Notes under the pieces: generated by a model
What the model was told of the DNA's origin: nothing
Databases searched by the model: none
The model's input: only the letters and a program-made list of their open reading frames with translations
Source of the DNA: a virus
IMG/VR virus record: IMGVR_UViG_3300035698_005996
Coordinates: 1 to 62,682 of that record
DNA: 62,682 nucleotides
Reading direction: 5' to 3' (one strand)
In this document: positions 1-9,693 of the stretch, piece after piece
Layout of the letters: each line of letters starts with the position of its first letter
How positions within the stretch are numbered: position 1 is the first letter of the stretch
Program-made: the position numbers and the translations under genes

Positions 1-100
1 ACCACCCAACTCCACAATTACCATTTTTTTCATACGGTTGGACTACTGTGTTATTTACAAACAACTCGTAATAATCTGGTGTGGTTGTGTTTGTTGCCAT
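1..100 (-). CDS. Partial gene at left edge, unknown (tail/fibre-associated?)
   Basis: An ATG at position 100 directly follows the TAA of the upstream gene (TAAATG), and 33 codons stay open to the window edge. The peptide begins MATNTTTPDYYELFVNNTVV and contains NGNCGVGW before it is cut off. No family is recognised from so short a piece. Its position at the end of the fibre cluster suggests a tail-appendage or fibre-assembly role, but that is only inferred from context. The true length is unknown. Confidence 0.55.
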   Translation of the reverse strand, partial: MATNTTTPDYYELFVNNTVVQPYEKNGNCGVGW

Positions 101-361
101 TTAAACTCCTTCTGGATTCCCAAAATCCAAAATTTCATTAAGATTTAAATCATTATCATATTCACCATTTGCAATATATGTATGCCTTTCAATTGTTCCT
201 GAACCATTCATTAGATCTCTATTTGATTCTAACCAATTCATAAATATACCAACATGAATATTGTTAAACGATATCATATCTTCCACTGATAATAAATAAC
301 CAATAGATGTGTTAACTAGTTTACCTTCAATATATTCTACTTTATTTATATTATATTTCAT
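101..361 (-). CDS. Small hypothetical protein (86 aa) downstream of the long fibre
   Basis: The ORF begins with ATG (MKYNINKVEYIEG) two bases after the fibre stop codon and ends at a TAA abutting the next ATG, so it is translationally packed with its neighbours. It is soluble-looking and acidic near the C-terminus (YDNDLNLNEILDFG), with no signal peptide or membrane segment. I do not recognise the family. Small genes just downstream of fibre genes are often fibre chaperones or attachment proteins, but nothing in the residues proves that here. Confidence 0.6.
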   Translation of the reverse strand: MKYNINKVEYIEGKLVNTSIGYLLSVEDMISFNNIHVGIFMNWLESNRDLMNGSGTIERHTYIANGEYDNDLNLNEILDFGNPEGV

Positions 362-363
362 AT

Positions 364-1788
364 TTAATCCTCTGTATATCTAACATCAACACTAACTTTA
401 GCTGGTGCAGTTGTTGCTTCTATTACTTTTAACCTTATCCAGTTATTAGCTCCTATACTTGGCTGACTTATTGAAAATGCTACACCACTTACCGATGTTA
501 TAGTTGTAGTCGCACCAACAGCTGTCCCAGATGCTGCTAGACTAGTGTCATAGACTAATCTTAAATCTAAATCTTTAGATGCTTCATTATTAGCACCAAG
601 AACTTCCACTAGTGTAATTGCTACATCTGTTCTAAACATTGCAATATCATCATCAAGAACTGGACTTTCAACAGTTATTGTCTTTGATAATGTTGGTTTT
701 ATGCCAGCAGGAATAGCCCATGTTCCATCAGCTCTTAGATAATTAATAATTCCACCACTAGATAAGGGAGTTAATCCTTTAAGTGTTGATGTAAAAGTAT
801 TCAACATAGCGGTAGCTTCAGTTGCGCTTAAATCAGTTGGAACGCCAGTTGAAGCAGCTGTTCTACCTTTAAAAGTTTTAGTTGCAACATTAGCTAACAT
901 AGCATTAGTAACTTTAGCAGTACCTATTGTTAATGCTCCACTTCCAGTAACATCACCTGTATGCGTTGCATTTGTAACTTTAGCACTATTATTGGTAACT
1001 GCACTAATATTAGTACCAGAATCTTTTATTAATTTTCCAGTTGTTGAATCAAATAATGTTATGTTTGAATCAATCGCAGAAGCAGGTCCAACTACATCAC
1101 CAGAACTACCACCTAAAGGAACACCATCGATATAATAATTAGTACCAGATGGTATATCAATACCATATCCAACTTTAATATCAAGTGAATTAGCACTATT
1201 GGTAAAATTTAATCCACTACTATTTAGACTCATTTGATATGAGCCGTAGTTCCCACTGTCTATAGTGTATGCTATATAATCATGCGGTGTTGATTGAGCT
1301 AGATCAATACTTCCAGCATTTGATATATTTAATTGACCATCAAAAGTATGTCTAAATACAGCAGATCCAGATGGATATAAAATTAAATATGGTGCTCCGT
1401 TTCCACCTGATCCTATACCAAATCCAGCATATGTATCGCCATTACCAGCTAAGTCATAACCATTAAATATACTTTGACCACCTGTACTGTCAGTTTTAAA
1501 TGCATTTACATGAACTGTTCCACCTTGTATAGATGTTTCACCAACAGCATACTGTCCGCTCTGAGTTATAGTACCATCATTTTCACCAAATAAAATTTGA
1601 TGATCTGATAAACCAGTTATTGAAGTTGTTGATTCATCAACATACCACTTAGGAGCAAAAGTATTATTTAGTGATTGGTTAAAATCACCTGAAGTATTAT
1701 ATAATGTGTCAGTTTTAAATACATGAGCATCACCATCATATACAACATTATTATTTACACCATAATCAGTACTAAATGATTCTATAAG
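364..1788 (-). CDS. Distal part of long tail fibre, in frame behind an internal TAA
   Basis: From 1788 down to 364 the frame is fully open and of coding quality, but its first in-frame ATG is only at 1233 (MSLNSSGLNFTN). I find no in-frame GTG or TTG before it. The 185 codons upstream of that ATG read as ordinary fibre sequence, including FAPKWYVDES, close to TPKWYVDDS in the neighbouring 1019-aa fibre, and many Gly/Asn/Ser beta-repeats. Later segments resemble common phage fibre modules: GDVVGPASAIDSNITLFD, then GRTAASTGVPTDLSATE, then NYLRADGTWAIPAG, with a beta-rich C-terminal domain ending RYTED. The most economical reading is one fibre gene (364..5364) interrupted by TAA at 1789-1791. 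Alternatives are a separate protein starting at 1233, or a lost start codon at ATA 1784-1786. Confidence 0.6.
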   Translation of the reverse strand, partial: LIESFSTDYGVNNNVVYDGDAHVFKTDTLYNTSGDFNQSLNNTFAPKWYVDESTTSITGLSDHQILFGENDGTITQSGQYAVGETSIQGGTVHVNAFKTDSTGGQSIFNGYDLAGNGDTYAGFGIGSGGNGAPYLILYPSGSAVFRHTFDGQLNISNAGSIDLAQSTPHDYIAYTIDSGNYGSYQMSLNSSGLNFTNSANSLDIKVGYGIDIPSGTNYYIDGVPLGGSSGDVVGPASAIDSNITLFDSTTGKLIKDSGTNISAVTNNSAKVTNATHTGDVTGSGALTIGTAKVTNAMLANVATKTFKGRTAASTGVPTDLSATEATAMLNTFTSTLKGLTPLSSGGIINYLRADGTWAIPAGIKPTLSKTITVESPVLDDDIAMFRTDVAITLVEVLGANNEASKDLDLRLVYDTSLAASGTAVGATTTITSVSGVAFSISQPSIGANNWIRLKVIEATTAPAKVSVDVRYTED

Positions 1789-4700
1789 TTAAACACTGCC
1801 ACTTCCATAAAGAGTTAATCTTGGTATTTCGTGGTAATTATTAAAATCTTGTGATATAGCTCCTATTGTAATACCCATGTCATTAATTGTTAATGGCACT
1901 CTATTTAGTACTGATGCATCAGTTACATCAATTCCAGATACTAAAGGATCAGCACTATTTAAATCACTATAATAATTAAATAGCATCCTATCTGATTCTA
2001 TTACTATTTTTGATGCGTCACTAGCATTAGTTGTTCTATATGCCGTATTATAATATATATAATTACTATAAATATTAAGAGCACCTGCATCATTAGCACC
2101 ATGGTATATAAATGGTTGAGCATTTGTTGCATCACCAAAGTTAATACCACCAATATTTAAACCGCCTGCAGTAGCTAATCTAGTAGGATTATTAAGAGCT
2201 AATTCATAAGCATTAGTACCAGAATATATTAATACATCTGATGTCTGGTCGAAATTTCCATAAAGAACATTCTGAGTTGATAATGAATCTCCTATATCAG
2301 ATAATAATTGTGCTCCAGTTCTATATTCAATTTTACCAGTATTAGACACTAAGAATTTATCTTTATCGCTTGTAGCATTAGATATCTGATTTAATGTTAA
2401 ATCTCCAGCAGCTGAAAACTTAGCAACTTCAGTACTCGTTGTTCCACCATTAGTAGTTCTAAAACTTAAATCACCATACATAACTCCACTTTCTGGAGTT
2501 CCATCTACATTAGATCTAATTTCTGCAGTCGGTAAATATGTATAGCCATCAGAAGCAGACATAACTATGTGAGCAACAGCTTCATCGTCATCAACTATAG
2601 AATGATTATTAAAATTATCATTCGCTGATTTAGTTAACCAAAGTTTAGCAGCAATTGTATTACCAGCAGAACTAAACTGCTGTGATGCGAGTCCACCATT
2701 ACCTTTACCAAATGCAGAAAATGAAGGGGCAAAACCTCCTTCTTGAATTGCAGTTACTCCAGCTCCAACACCAACATTAGTACCATTATCATATATAATA
2801 CCACTTGTGAGTGTAGTAGAATTTAACCATCTAGCATTCCAATTGACAACACCTGTTCCTGTTATACTACCAACATCACTTGCTATTTGAGTAGCAGTTC
2901 TATATTCTATTCTATTGCCATTAAGTACTAAAATCTTATCAGTATCACTAGCAGCATTAGCAACTTGCTGTAATGAAAAATTACCAGAACCATCTAATCT
3001 AGCTTGCTCTGCTCCTCCAGCATATAATAAAAGTTGTGAATTAGGTGTAGATGACCATAGATCACCTATTGAATGTAATGTACCTGAGCATCTTAATCCT
3101 AATGCACCAGCTTCAACACCACTATTCTGTATTTTAACCATTGCACTATTACCAGATGAAATAACTTCAAAATCATATGTAGGAACAACTCCAGCTAGAT
3201 AACCAACGGCTGCTTTTTCTTTTATAATTTTAAATGAATCAGAACCATTTATATTGAATCCTAATTTAGATACTCCTCCATTATATTCAACTTGCTGATA
3301 TATAAATTGATTAAGACCATCAACTCCCCATGTATTTCTACAAACAGCACCATCTATAGTCTTAACAGCAGTACCAGCTGAACCAGATGCTTCTAATATT
3401 AAAGTATTAGCCTCGGCTGGTGCAGTAAATGTACCAGCATGACCTTTGAATACATGTAGTTTACCATCACCTGCAGTATCACCTATAATAACATTAGTAC
3501 CATCATCATAAACATTAGAATTTATAAGAGAATTAGATGCATCAAATTTGCTTATATATCCGCTTGTTCCTATAGCAGTTCCTGCTCCTATATCTAGTGC
3601 TACTTCTGCACCAGTTCTATATTCAATTTTACCAGCATTTGATACTAAGAATTTATCTGTGTCTATAGTAGAAGCAGCTATTTGATTTAATGTTAAGTTT
3701 CCTGATGCAGAAAATTTAGCAATTTCAGCTGTAGTTGAATCACCAGAATTAGTCCAAAAACTTAAGTCACCATACATAACTCCACTAGCTGGTGTACCAT
3801 CTACGTTAGATCTAATTTCTGCAGTAGGTAAATATTCATTACCATCTGATCCAGCAAAAACAATATCACCGACGTGTTCATCATCTTCAACTATAACATG
3901 AGTATTTACAATATCCGAAGACGACTTAGTCAACCATATTTTAGCTGCTTGGGTAGCTCCAAAATCTGCAAATTGTTGCGATGCAATTCCACCATTAGAA
4001 CCAGTTGCAAATACAGAAAGAGTAGTAACCCAGTGTGAAGTCGCTTCACCTCCTCCTACATAACCAACACCAACATTAGTACCATTATCCCAGATAATTC
4101 CACTTGTTAAGGTATTAGAATTTAACCACCTAGCATTCCAATTAGCAATTCCAGTTCCTGTTATAGCACCTATATCACTTGCTATTTGAGTAGCAGTTCT
4201 ATACTGAATTTCATTACTATTAGAAACTAAAAACTTATCAGTATTAATAGAAGATTCTACTACTTGTGGAAGAGATATATAACCTGAACTATTAATGTCT
4301 ATTGCAGCTACAGCATTTCCACCATTATCTCTTGTGTAAAAAGTATAACCTGTATTATTTGTATCAGCTAACCATTGAAGATCAGAAGTATCGGTTCCAA
4401 CATATTGACCTATATTTGCGGTATATGTGGCTGCTTCTGTTGTATGTCTTTGTAATCTTAATAAATCAACATCAGAACTATAAGCATGTATAGTAGACGC
4501 AGGAGTAACTCCAGTACCAACACCAAATAATCCAGCTGCAGTTATTATAGCTTTCTGAGTAGATGCTAAGCCGCCAGGATTAGTCCAAAAACTTAAATCG
4601 CCATACATTCCACTTCTAGTTGGTGTACCGTCTACATTAGAATGGATCTCAGCAGTTGGTAAATATTCAACACCGTCTGAAGCACTATATACTAAATGAC

Positions 4701-5364
4701 CGATATCCATATCGTCTGATACTATACCGTGTGAACCTTTAGTATCAGAAGCAGATCTAGTCATCCATAGTTTAGCTGATAAAGTTGGACTACTAACAAA
4801 TGCAGAAGTTGAAATTCCACCGTTAGCTGGTTTTTGAAAAACAGCTAATGTTGGTTGCCATCCAGTTCTTTGTATAGATAATGCATTAGGGTATCCTACA
4901 CTAGCATTAGTTCCATTATCCCATATAATACCACTACCTAATGTTGTAGATGAGTCCCACTTAGCATTCCAATTAGCAACTCCAGAACCAATAACGCCAC
5001 TAGCATTAGCAAGATTATCAACATATAATTTAGTTGCTAAATCTGTATCATCTACAGGTGTAATTCCACCAACGGTACCTGTGAACGCTCTTGTACCACC
5101 AACTAACGAATACTGAGCATGATCGTCATCTGAGAGTCCTTGAATATTTCCATGGTCTATTGCTGTCTCAGTAAAATGTATTTCACCAGATGCTATATGT
5201 TCAGTAACAGTTGTAGTATTAAAGTTTGAAGGTTGGAGAACAACATTACCATACTCTACTAGTGTACCAGATGGTACACTTTCAGCTAATACTTGACTAG
5301 TCTCTACTAAACCAACAAATGCATCATTTTTTGGTGCTAATTTATCTATAATTACAACTGCCAT
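1789..5364 (-). CDS. Long tail fibre protein, repetitive (1191 aa before in-frame TAA)
   Basis: This is a tail fibre that probably contributes to host recognition. The start ATG shares its A with the TAA of the upstream fibre gene. The N-terminal part has an LSDDDHAQY motif and the FTGTVGGITP...DLATKLYVD pattern typical of phage fibre repeats. The rest is built of repeated beta-rich blocks. VANWNAKW/IANWNARW/VVNWNARW occurs near residues 128, 405 and 840, each followed by SGIIWDNGTN-like text. DGTP..G.MYGDLSF occurs three times, and DKFLVSN...YRT occurs at the block ends. No enzymatic motif was seen. The ORF ends GSGSV-TAA, but coding-quality sequence continues in the same frame for another 475 codons, so the protein may be truncated relative to its ancestral length of about 1666 residues. 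Confidence 0.8.
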   Translation of the reverse strand: MAVVIIDKLAPKNDAFVGLVETSQVLAESVPSGTLVEYGNVVLQPSNFNTTTVTEHIASGEIHFTETAIDHGNIQGLSDDDHAQYSLVGGTRAFTGTVGGITPVDDTDLATKLYVDNLANASGVIGSGVANWNAKWDSSTTLGSGIIWDNGTNASVGYPNALSIQRTGWQPTLAVFQKPANGGISTSAFVSSPTLSAKLWMTRSASDTKGSHGIVSDDMDIGHLVYSASDGVEYLPTAEIHSNVDGTPTRSGMYGDLSFWTNPGGLASTQKAIITAAGLFGVGTGVTPASTIHAYSSDVDLLRLQRHTTEAATYTANIGQYVGTDTSDLQWLADTNNTGYTFYTRDNGGNAVAAIDINSSGYISLPQVVESSINTDKFLVSNSNEIQYRTATQIASDIGAITGTGIANWNARWLNSNTLTSGIIWDNGTNVGVGYVGGGEATSHWVTTLSVFATGSNGGIASQQFADFGATQAAKIWLTKSSSDIVNTHVIVEDDEHVGDIVFAGSDGNEYLPTAEIRSNVDGTPASGVMYGDLSFWTNSGDSTTAEIAKFSASGNLTLNQIAASTIDTDKFLVSNAGKIEYRTGAEVALDIGAGTAIGTSGYISKFDASNSLINSNVYDDGTNVIIGDTAGDGKLHVFKGHAGTFTAPAEANTLILEASGSAGTAVKTIDGAVCRNTWGVDGLNQFIYQQVEYNGGVSKLGFNINGSDSFKIIKEKAAVGYLAGVVPTYDFEVISSGNSAMVKIQNSGVEAGALGLRCSGTLHSIGDLWSSTPNSQLLLYAGGAEQARLDGSGNFSLQQVANAASDTDKILVLNGNRIEYRTATQIASDVGSITGTGVVNWNARWLNSTTLTSGIIYDNGTNVGVGAGVTAIQEGGFAPSFSAFGKGNGGLASQQFSSAGNTIAAKLWLTKSANDNFNNHSIVDDDEAVAHIVMSASDGYTYLPTAEIRSNVDGTPESGVMYGDLSFRTTNGGTTSTEVAKFSAAGDLTLNQISNATSDKDKFLVSNTGKIEYRTGAQLLSDIGDSLSTQNVLYGNFDQTSDVLIYSGTNAYELALNNPTRLATAGGLNIGGINFGDATNAQPFIYHGANDAGALNIYSNYIYYNTAYRTTNASDASKIVIESDRMLFNYYSDLNSADPLVSGIDVTDASVLNRVPLTINDMGITIGAISQDFNNYHEIPRLTLYGSGSV
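2465..4990 (-). repeat. Intragenic repeats in the long fibre gene
   Basis: The block encoding MYGDLSF and its flanks (about 76 bp) occurs at 2465-2540, 3761-3836 and 4592-4667. A second block of about 170 bp, encoding the NWNARW...DNGTN region and the YRTATQIASD junction, is present at about 2770-2940 and 4070-4240, with a more diverged copy near 4880-4990. Two of the copies are offset by about 1.3 kb (1296-1299 bp). This implies internal duplication of a fibre segment. Such repeats are natural recombination sites and a risk for short-read assembly. Confidence 0.75.
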
Positions 5365-8300
5365 TATGAAACCTCTACCGTTGTTGTACCTATGCCATTA
5401 TTAGTAGACCTGTAGGCATAATAATCTTCTACAAATGAACTAGCATTTGTTACCGATATTGTGGCAGGTGATTCAAAACCACCTTCGAATCCACCTACTG
5501 TGAACGTTGATGTACCAAGTCTAGTAGGATAACAATACCATATATATTCACTTGCTGATGCTGTGACTGTAAATGATCTAACTCTAGTATTAGATAGTGC
5601 ACTTCCAGCCAATGCTTCTAAAGTTGACTCAGTAAGACTAGTATTAGTATCAACTCCCCAGTATGCTAAATTATAAAAATAATATGATTCTGTTAGAGTA
5701 TCAGGTGCCGAACCATCAGTAGCATGTAGAGTCATAACTCTAGATGAACCAACAGAAGGATATGTAACAACTTCGGTATTAAGTGTTGGTCCTACGAAAC
5801 CGACTCCACTCATAGTTATATTTGACCATTCAGTATATGATATATAACCATCTGTTGCTGGACCATTAGAATAAGTAGCAGCAAATGGTAATCCTCCTGC
5901 AGCTTTCCATGTCCCAGTTCCTATTAATACAGGTGATGTTGTTGGTGTTCCAACGAAACTATCTATATTAAATGTAAATGTTGCATTATATGCTGCTGGA
6001 ACCCAATTACTACCATTCCACTTTAATACTAAATCTTTAGCTACTCCACTTGTAGCAACATCATTTAACTCATCTATTGAGTGAGCTCCTAGATCAAAAC
6101 TTCCAGAAGATATTGAATCATCAACATACCACTTGGGAGTTATGGAGTTATCATCAGTTTCATCAAAATTAGATGAATTAAAATATGATGCCTTTTCATT
6201 AATAGCAATTCCACTACTACTGATATATAATTTATTAGAAACTTGCAGCGAATCAGTAGTAGTATCACCTAATATGACATTACTATTAGCTTGAAGCGAT
6301 ATTATAGATGATGTGTGCTCGAGTCCCGAAGCAGTTACGATTGATTGTGAAAATGCTCTATTAGAATTATAATCATACCCAATAATACCAGTGTAAACTC
6401 CATAAACTTCATCATTAGAACTAACATACCAACCAGAATAATATGGAAGATCTACTATGTCACATATAACCCAGTAACCATTTCTATAAATATATGTACC
6501 TAATGTAGAATTATAGTATTCGGTCGTATCCGTTTGTACGTAGTTACCATCAGCTTCTGCTAAATATGTTCCCGAAACATATAATCCAGATCCTACTTCT
6601 GAAATATTTATACCAGATATATTTACATGAACATAAGCATCATAAGAAGGAGTACTATTACCTAAATAAATTTTAGTAGAATTACGTGGATTTATATAGC
6701 CACTATCAACTGGATCTGTTTGCCAGAATTTTTGATGAGCACCACTATCATTAACATGGTTACTAATTGTGTTATTTAATGTAGTATCTTGACCATCTAC
6801 ATACCCTTTAGTAGTTAAATGTTTATCAATTGTGGGAGTATCGCCAGTAACTGTACCAGTAAAATGACCACTTCCATATACTTTACTATCATTAGTTACT
6901 ATTAAATCAGTACCTATATTAGCATTTCCTGCTATATGAATATCTTTAATTTCATTTGTACCAGTTTTACCAAAATCAATAGTATTATTACTAGCTGGAT
7001 ACACGGCATTGCCTGAATCGATTAAACTAGAAATGACAATAGTATCTTGATCTTGAAATTTAGGTATATAATTAATTTGTCCAGAACCATCAATGTTATT
7101 AGCTATAGTATCAAGTTTTCGCCATGCTCCATTTTCATGAAACCAGAAGAAATTACCAGAATATTGAAGTGTACCATCTGATGCAGCAAGAGACTCGGTA
7201 ACTAATATACCACCTGATATAGACAATGCTTCAGTTGAAGCAGCTCTTCTAATTCCAACAGTATCACTAGCTGCGTTGGCATCTACTATAAGTCTTGTCT
7301 GACCATCTATTATAAAATCAACATTACTATTGAGGTAATTAAAACTAGTTAAGTTGTTAGTATGGTATATTGTATTTAACCAGCTCACAGCTGTCCCAGA
7401 TGCTGCTGTAGTTGCTGCCCTAAAGAATATACCATCATCTGTAAAAGATACTACAGAAGGCTTAGTTGATGCATGCTGGTGAATGTAGTTTGAACCAGAA
7501 GCATATACTCCTTGTCCTACAGCAAAAACTTCACTAGTTACATCTGGAGTACCAGTAAAACCTTGGTAATCATTATCATTATCTTTGTAAGATATAACAT
7601 TAGATGTATTAGACCATGGCAAAATAACATCAGTACCAATAGATACTATGCCATTTTGTTCATGTGCAACAAGGGATAATTTACCTGACATAGGAGTAAG
7701 ATATACATTATCATTAAATTTAGCTCTAGCTGTTAGTTTGTCACCATGCCTAGTCATTATATACATACTAGCATTACCTGCTGCTACATCATCTACATCA
7801 GTATATATTTCACCAAATGTTCTAAAAACACCAGAATTGTAAATATTAAATGTAATTCCACCAAGTTCTTCAATTCCATATACTTCGGCTTTAGTAAGAG
7901 ATAATGCTGATCCAATTGTTGAAGTACTACTAGTTAATATTTCTAAAGCTGTATTACTAACTCCATCTAGTTGTTGTACTATAAGCTGGTTTGTGCCAGA
8001 ATAATTTAATGTTGAAGCTTCGCTATTATTAATTTCTATATAACCAGATCCACCTATTACTCTAATAGCATCCTCATTATTTTTAGGATATACATATGCT
8101 TCTGCGGTATTTCTAAGAAATTGACCACTTCCACCAATTCCACTTGCAGCATCAACATAATCTTTAGTAGCTAAATGATTTCCTATAGTTGGAGTAATAC
8201 CTGTAACAGGAGCAATAAATCCACGAGTACCATCAATATACATAAATAGATTATCATTAAGATCTTTAAAGTAATGAGTTAGTCCACTACAATCAACATA

Positions 8301-8423
8301 TCGCAAAGCTCCACTTGGTCCAATATCAGTAGCAAAAGTTAATTCTCTTATATATTGAACACCTGAACATTCAGCGTCTGTTCCTTGGTAATGTCTATAA
8401 ATTCCTTCAATAGTAAGACTCAT
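5364..8423 (-). CDS. Tail fibre protein (1019 aa)
   Basis: A second long fibre. The N-terminal ~75 residues (MSLTIEGIYRHYQGTDAECS ... DIGPSGALRYVDCSG) are paralogous to the start of the next gene upstream (8426..9247). They probably form the shared attachment domain to the baseplate or to a partner fibre. Two fibre-type motifs follow: ITPTIGNHLATKDYVD near residue 90 and DTPTIDKHLTTKGYVD near residue 530. A TPKWYVDDS segment and long beta-rich Ser/Gly/Asn stretches come after, and the C-terminus (GFEGGFESPATISV...) looks like a small beta-sandwich. No catalytic motif is visible. ATG overlaps no upstream gene, and the stop overlaps the next fibre start (TAATG), indicating co-translation. Confidence 0.8.
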   Translation of the reverse strand: MSLTIEGIYRHYQGTDAECSGVQYIRELTFATDIGPSGALRYVDCSGLTHYFKDLNDNLFMYIDGTRGFIAPVTGITPTIGNHLATKDYVDAASGIGGSGQFLRNTAEAYVYPKNNEDAIRVIGGSGYIEINNSEASTLNYSGTNQLIVQQLDGVSNTALEILTSSTSTIGSALSLTKAEVYGIEELGGITFNIYNSGVFRTFGEIYTDVDDVAAGNASMYIMTRHGDKLTARAKFNDNVYLTPMSGKLSLVAHEQNGIVSIGTDVILPWSNTSNVISYKDNDNDYQGFTGTPDVTSEVFAVGQGVYASGSNYIHQHASTKPSVVSFTDDGIFFRAATTAASGTAVSWLNTIYHTNNLTSFNYLNSNVDFIIDGQTRLIVDANAASDTVGIRRAASTEALSISGGILVTESLAASDGTLQYSGNFFWFHENGAWRKLDTIANNIDGSGQINYIPKFQDQDTIVISSLIDSGNAVYPASNNTIDFGKTGTNEIKDIHIAGNANIGTDLIVTNDSKVYGSGHFTGTVTGDTPTIDKHLTTKGYVDGQDTTLNNTISNHVNDSGAHQKFWQTDPVDSGYINPRNSTKIYLGNSTPSYDAYVHVNISGINISEVGSGLYVSGTYLAEADGNYVQTDTTEYYNSTLGTYIYRNGYWVICDIVDLPYYSGWYVSSNDEVYGVYTGIIGYDYNSNRAFSQSIVTASGLEHTSSIISLQANSNVILGDTTTDSLQVSNKLYISSSGIAINEKASYFNSSNFDETDDNSITPKWYVDDSISSGSFDLGAHSIDELNDVATSGVAKDLVLKWNGSNWVPAAYNATFTFNIDSFVGTPTTSPVLIGTGTWKAAGGLPFAATYSNGPATDGYISYTEWSNITMSGVGFVGPTLNTEVVTYPSVGSSRVMTLHATDGSAPDTLTESYYFYNLAYWGVDTNTSLTESTLEALAGSALSNTRVRSFTVTASASEYIWYCYPTRLGTSTFTVGGFEGGFESPATISVTNASSFVEDYYAYRSTNNGIGTTTVEVS

Positions 8424-8425
8424 AA

Positions 8426-9247
8426 TTAAACACCAATCATAATAACGTTATCAGGGAGAGATGCATGACTATTAGTTTTCCAAAGTTCATTAGCATTTGC
8501 TCCAGCAGCAACTTGAGTTGCTCCATTTTTTATATTTTGTATATATATTCCACTAGCATAAAAGATTGTATCTAGATTAATACCAGAATTAGTAGCATCT
8601 ATTTGATAATCTTCTGATCCTGTTTTCATTTTAATAGTAGATGGTTTTAAATTAGTACCATAAATATCTATAGTGTTATCATAAATTGATAACATATCAA
8701 CAGCTACTCCAGAACTATCTGGGATAGCGCCAAGAACTATTTTAGTAGGAAAATCACTTACAACTGGCATTGCTATATTATTAATCATCTTAATATAACC
8801 TATATCAATTTGATTAGCTGCATCATAATTTCCTCGCCATTTAATTGTACCCATATCATCTGATAAATTAGGATATACATTAGGAGTATGTTGTTTAATA
8901 AATTGTAGTTCAGCTGCCGTTGAATCAGTAGTAGTTGCTATTAATTTAATAGAACTATTAGCTGTTGAATTTCCAGATGTAGTAATTCTATTTGTAGGGT
9001 TTACTAATCCTAATCCCATTTTTAGACTAAGTGTTGTTGGGTATAAACTACCTGCAAAAGCATTCCATAGATCTATACCAGCATCATATAAATAATGAAC
9101 ACCACTGTTACAATCTAAATATCGCCATGCTCCACTTGCACCTACATCGGTAGCAAACATCGTTTCTCTATTTAATTGAATAGCTGAACACTGTGCATCT
9201 GTTCCTTCAAAAAATTTATATACTCCACTAATTGTTTCTACGGGCAT
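8426..9247 (-). CDS. Short tail fibre / fibre-linker protein (273 aa)
   Basis: The N-terminus (MPVETISGVYKFFEGTDAQC ... VGASGAWRYLDCNSGVHYL) is a clear paralogue of the N-terminus of the 1019-aa fibre, with the same GTDAxCS, FATD(V/I)G.SGA.RY.DC and HY spacing. The remaining ~190 residues are beta-rich, containing TTSGNSTANSSIKLIATTTD and SGIYIQNIKNGATQ, with no enzymatic motif. It may be a shorter fibre sharing an attachment point with its paralogue, or the proximal segment of a composite fibre. Its start shares a base with the stop of the preceding gene (TAATG). Confidence 0.7.
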   Translation of the reverse strand: MPVETISGVYKFFEGTDAQCSAIQLNRETMFATDVGASGAWRYLDCNSGVHYLYDAGIDLWNAFAGSLYPTTLSLKMGLGLVNPTNRITTSGNSTANSSIKLIATTTDSTAAELQFIKQHTPNVYPNLSDDMGTIKWRGNYDAANQIDIGYIKMINNIAMPVVSDFPTKIVLGAIPDSSGVAVDMLSIYDNTIDIYGTNLKPSTIKMKTGSEDYQIDATNSGINLDTIFYASGIYIQNIKNGATQVAAGANANELWKTNSHASLPDNVIMIGV

Positions 9248-9693
9248 TATATCATCCTATCATAAATTCTACCAGTTCTTCCACTAGCATCTATTAAAGA
9301 ATAACTCGATCTATCTAGTGATCCTGGATCAACACATGTTCCAGCATCTATTATATAACTTTGCATTACTTGATAAGTAAAATTATATCTAGTATAATTA
9401 GAATTATACACTGTTCCATTATGAGTTATTTTAGCTTGTCCTAAACACATATTAATGCCAGAAAGATTACTGACATTATGAGTTACATGAACTACACCTT
9501 CATCATCGGTTACAGCATCTTCATATTTAATCCATGATCCAGTATAATTAAACCATAATTCAACAGTAGCATTTTTAATATATGATGGTGAGTTATTATA
9601 CAATAAAGATATAGTAGATGTTAAGTTATCGGACGAAGTTTTATATGTTTGTAATCTTTTGTTTTCTAACTTAGCTTGTAAGAATCTAGACAC
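9247..9693 (-). CDS. Hypothetical appendage protein (148 aa), GTG start
   Basis: The start codon is GTG, embedded in the TAG of the upstream gene (TAGTG), so it is probably translated by reinitiation. The central part (TISLLYNNSPSYIKNATVEL, then EGVVHVTHNVSNLSG and CLGQAKITHNGTVYNSN) has the alternating hydrophobic pattern of an Ig-like or fibronectin-like beta-sandwich. The C-terminus (TCVDPGSLDRSSYSLIDASG) is polar. I do not recognise a named family. Its place between baseplate-peripheral and fibre genes suggests an adaptor or decoration of the fibre assembly. Confidence 0.6.
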   Translation of the reverse strand: MSRFLQAKLENKRLQTYKTSSDNLTSTISLLYNNSPSYIKNATVELWFNYTGSWIKYEDAVTDDEGVVHVTHNVSNLSGINMCLGQAKITHNGTVYNSNYTRYNFTYQVMQSYIIDAGTCVDPGSLDRSSYSLIDASGRTGRIYDRMI

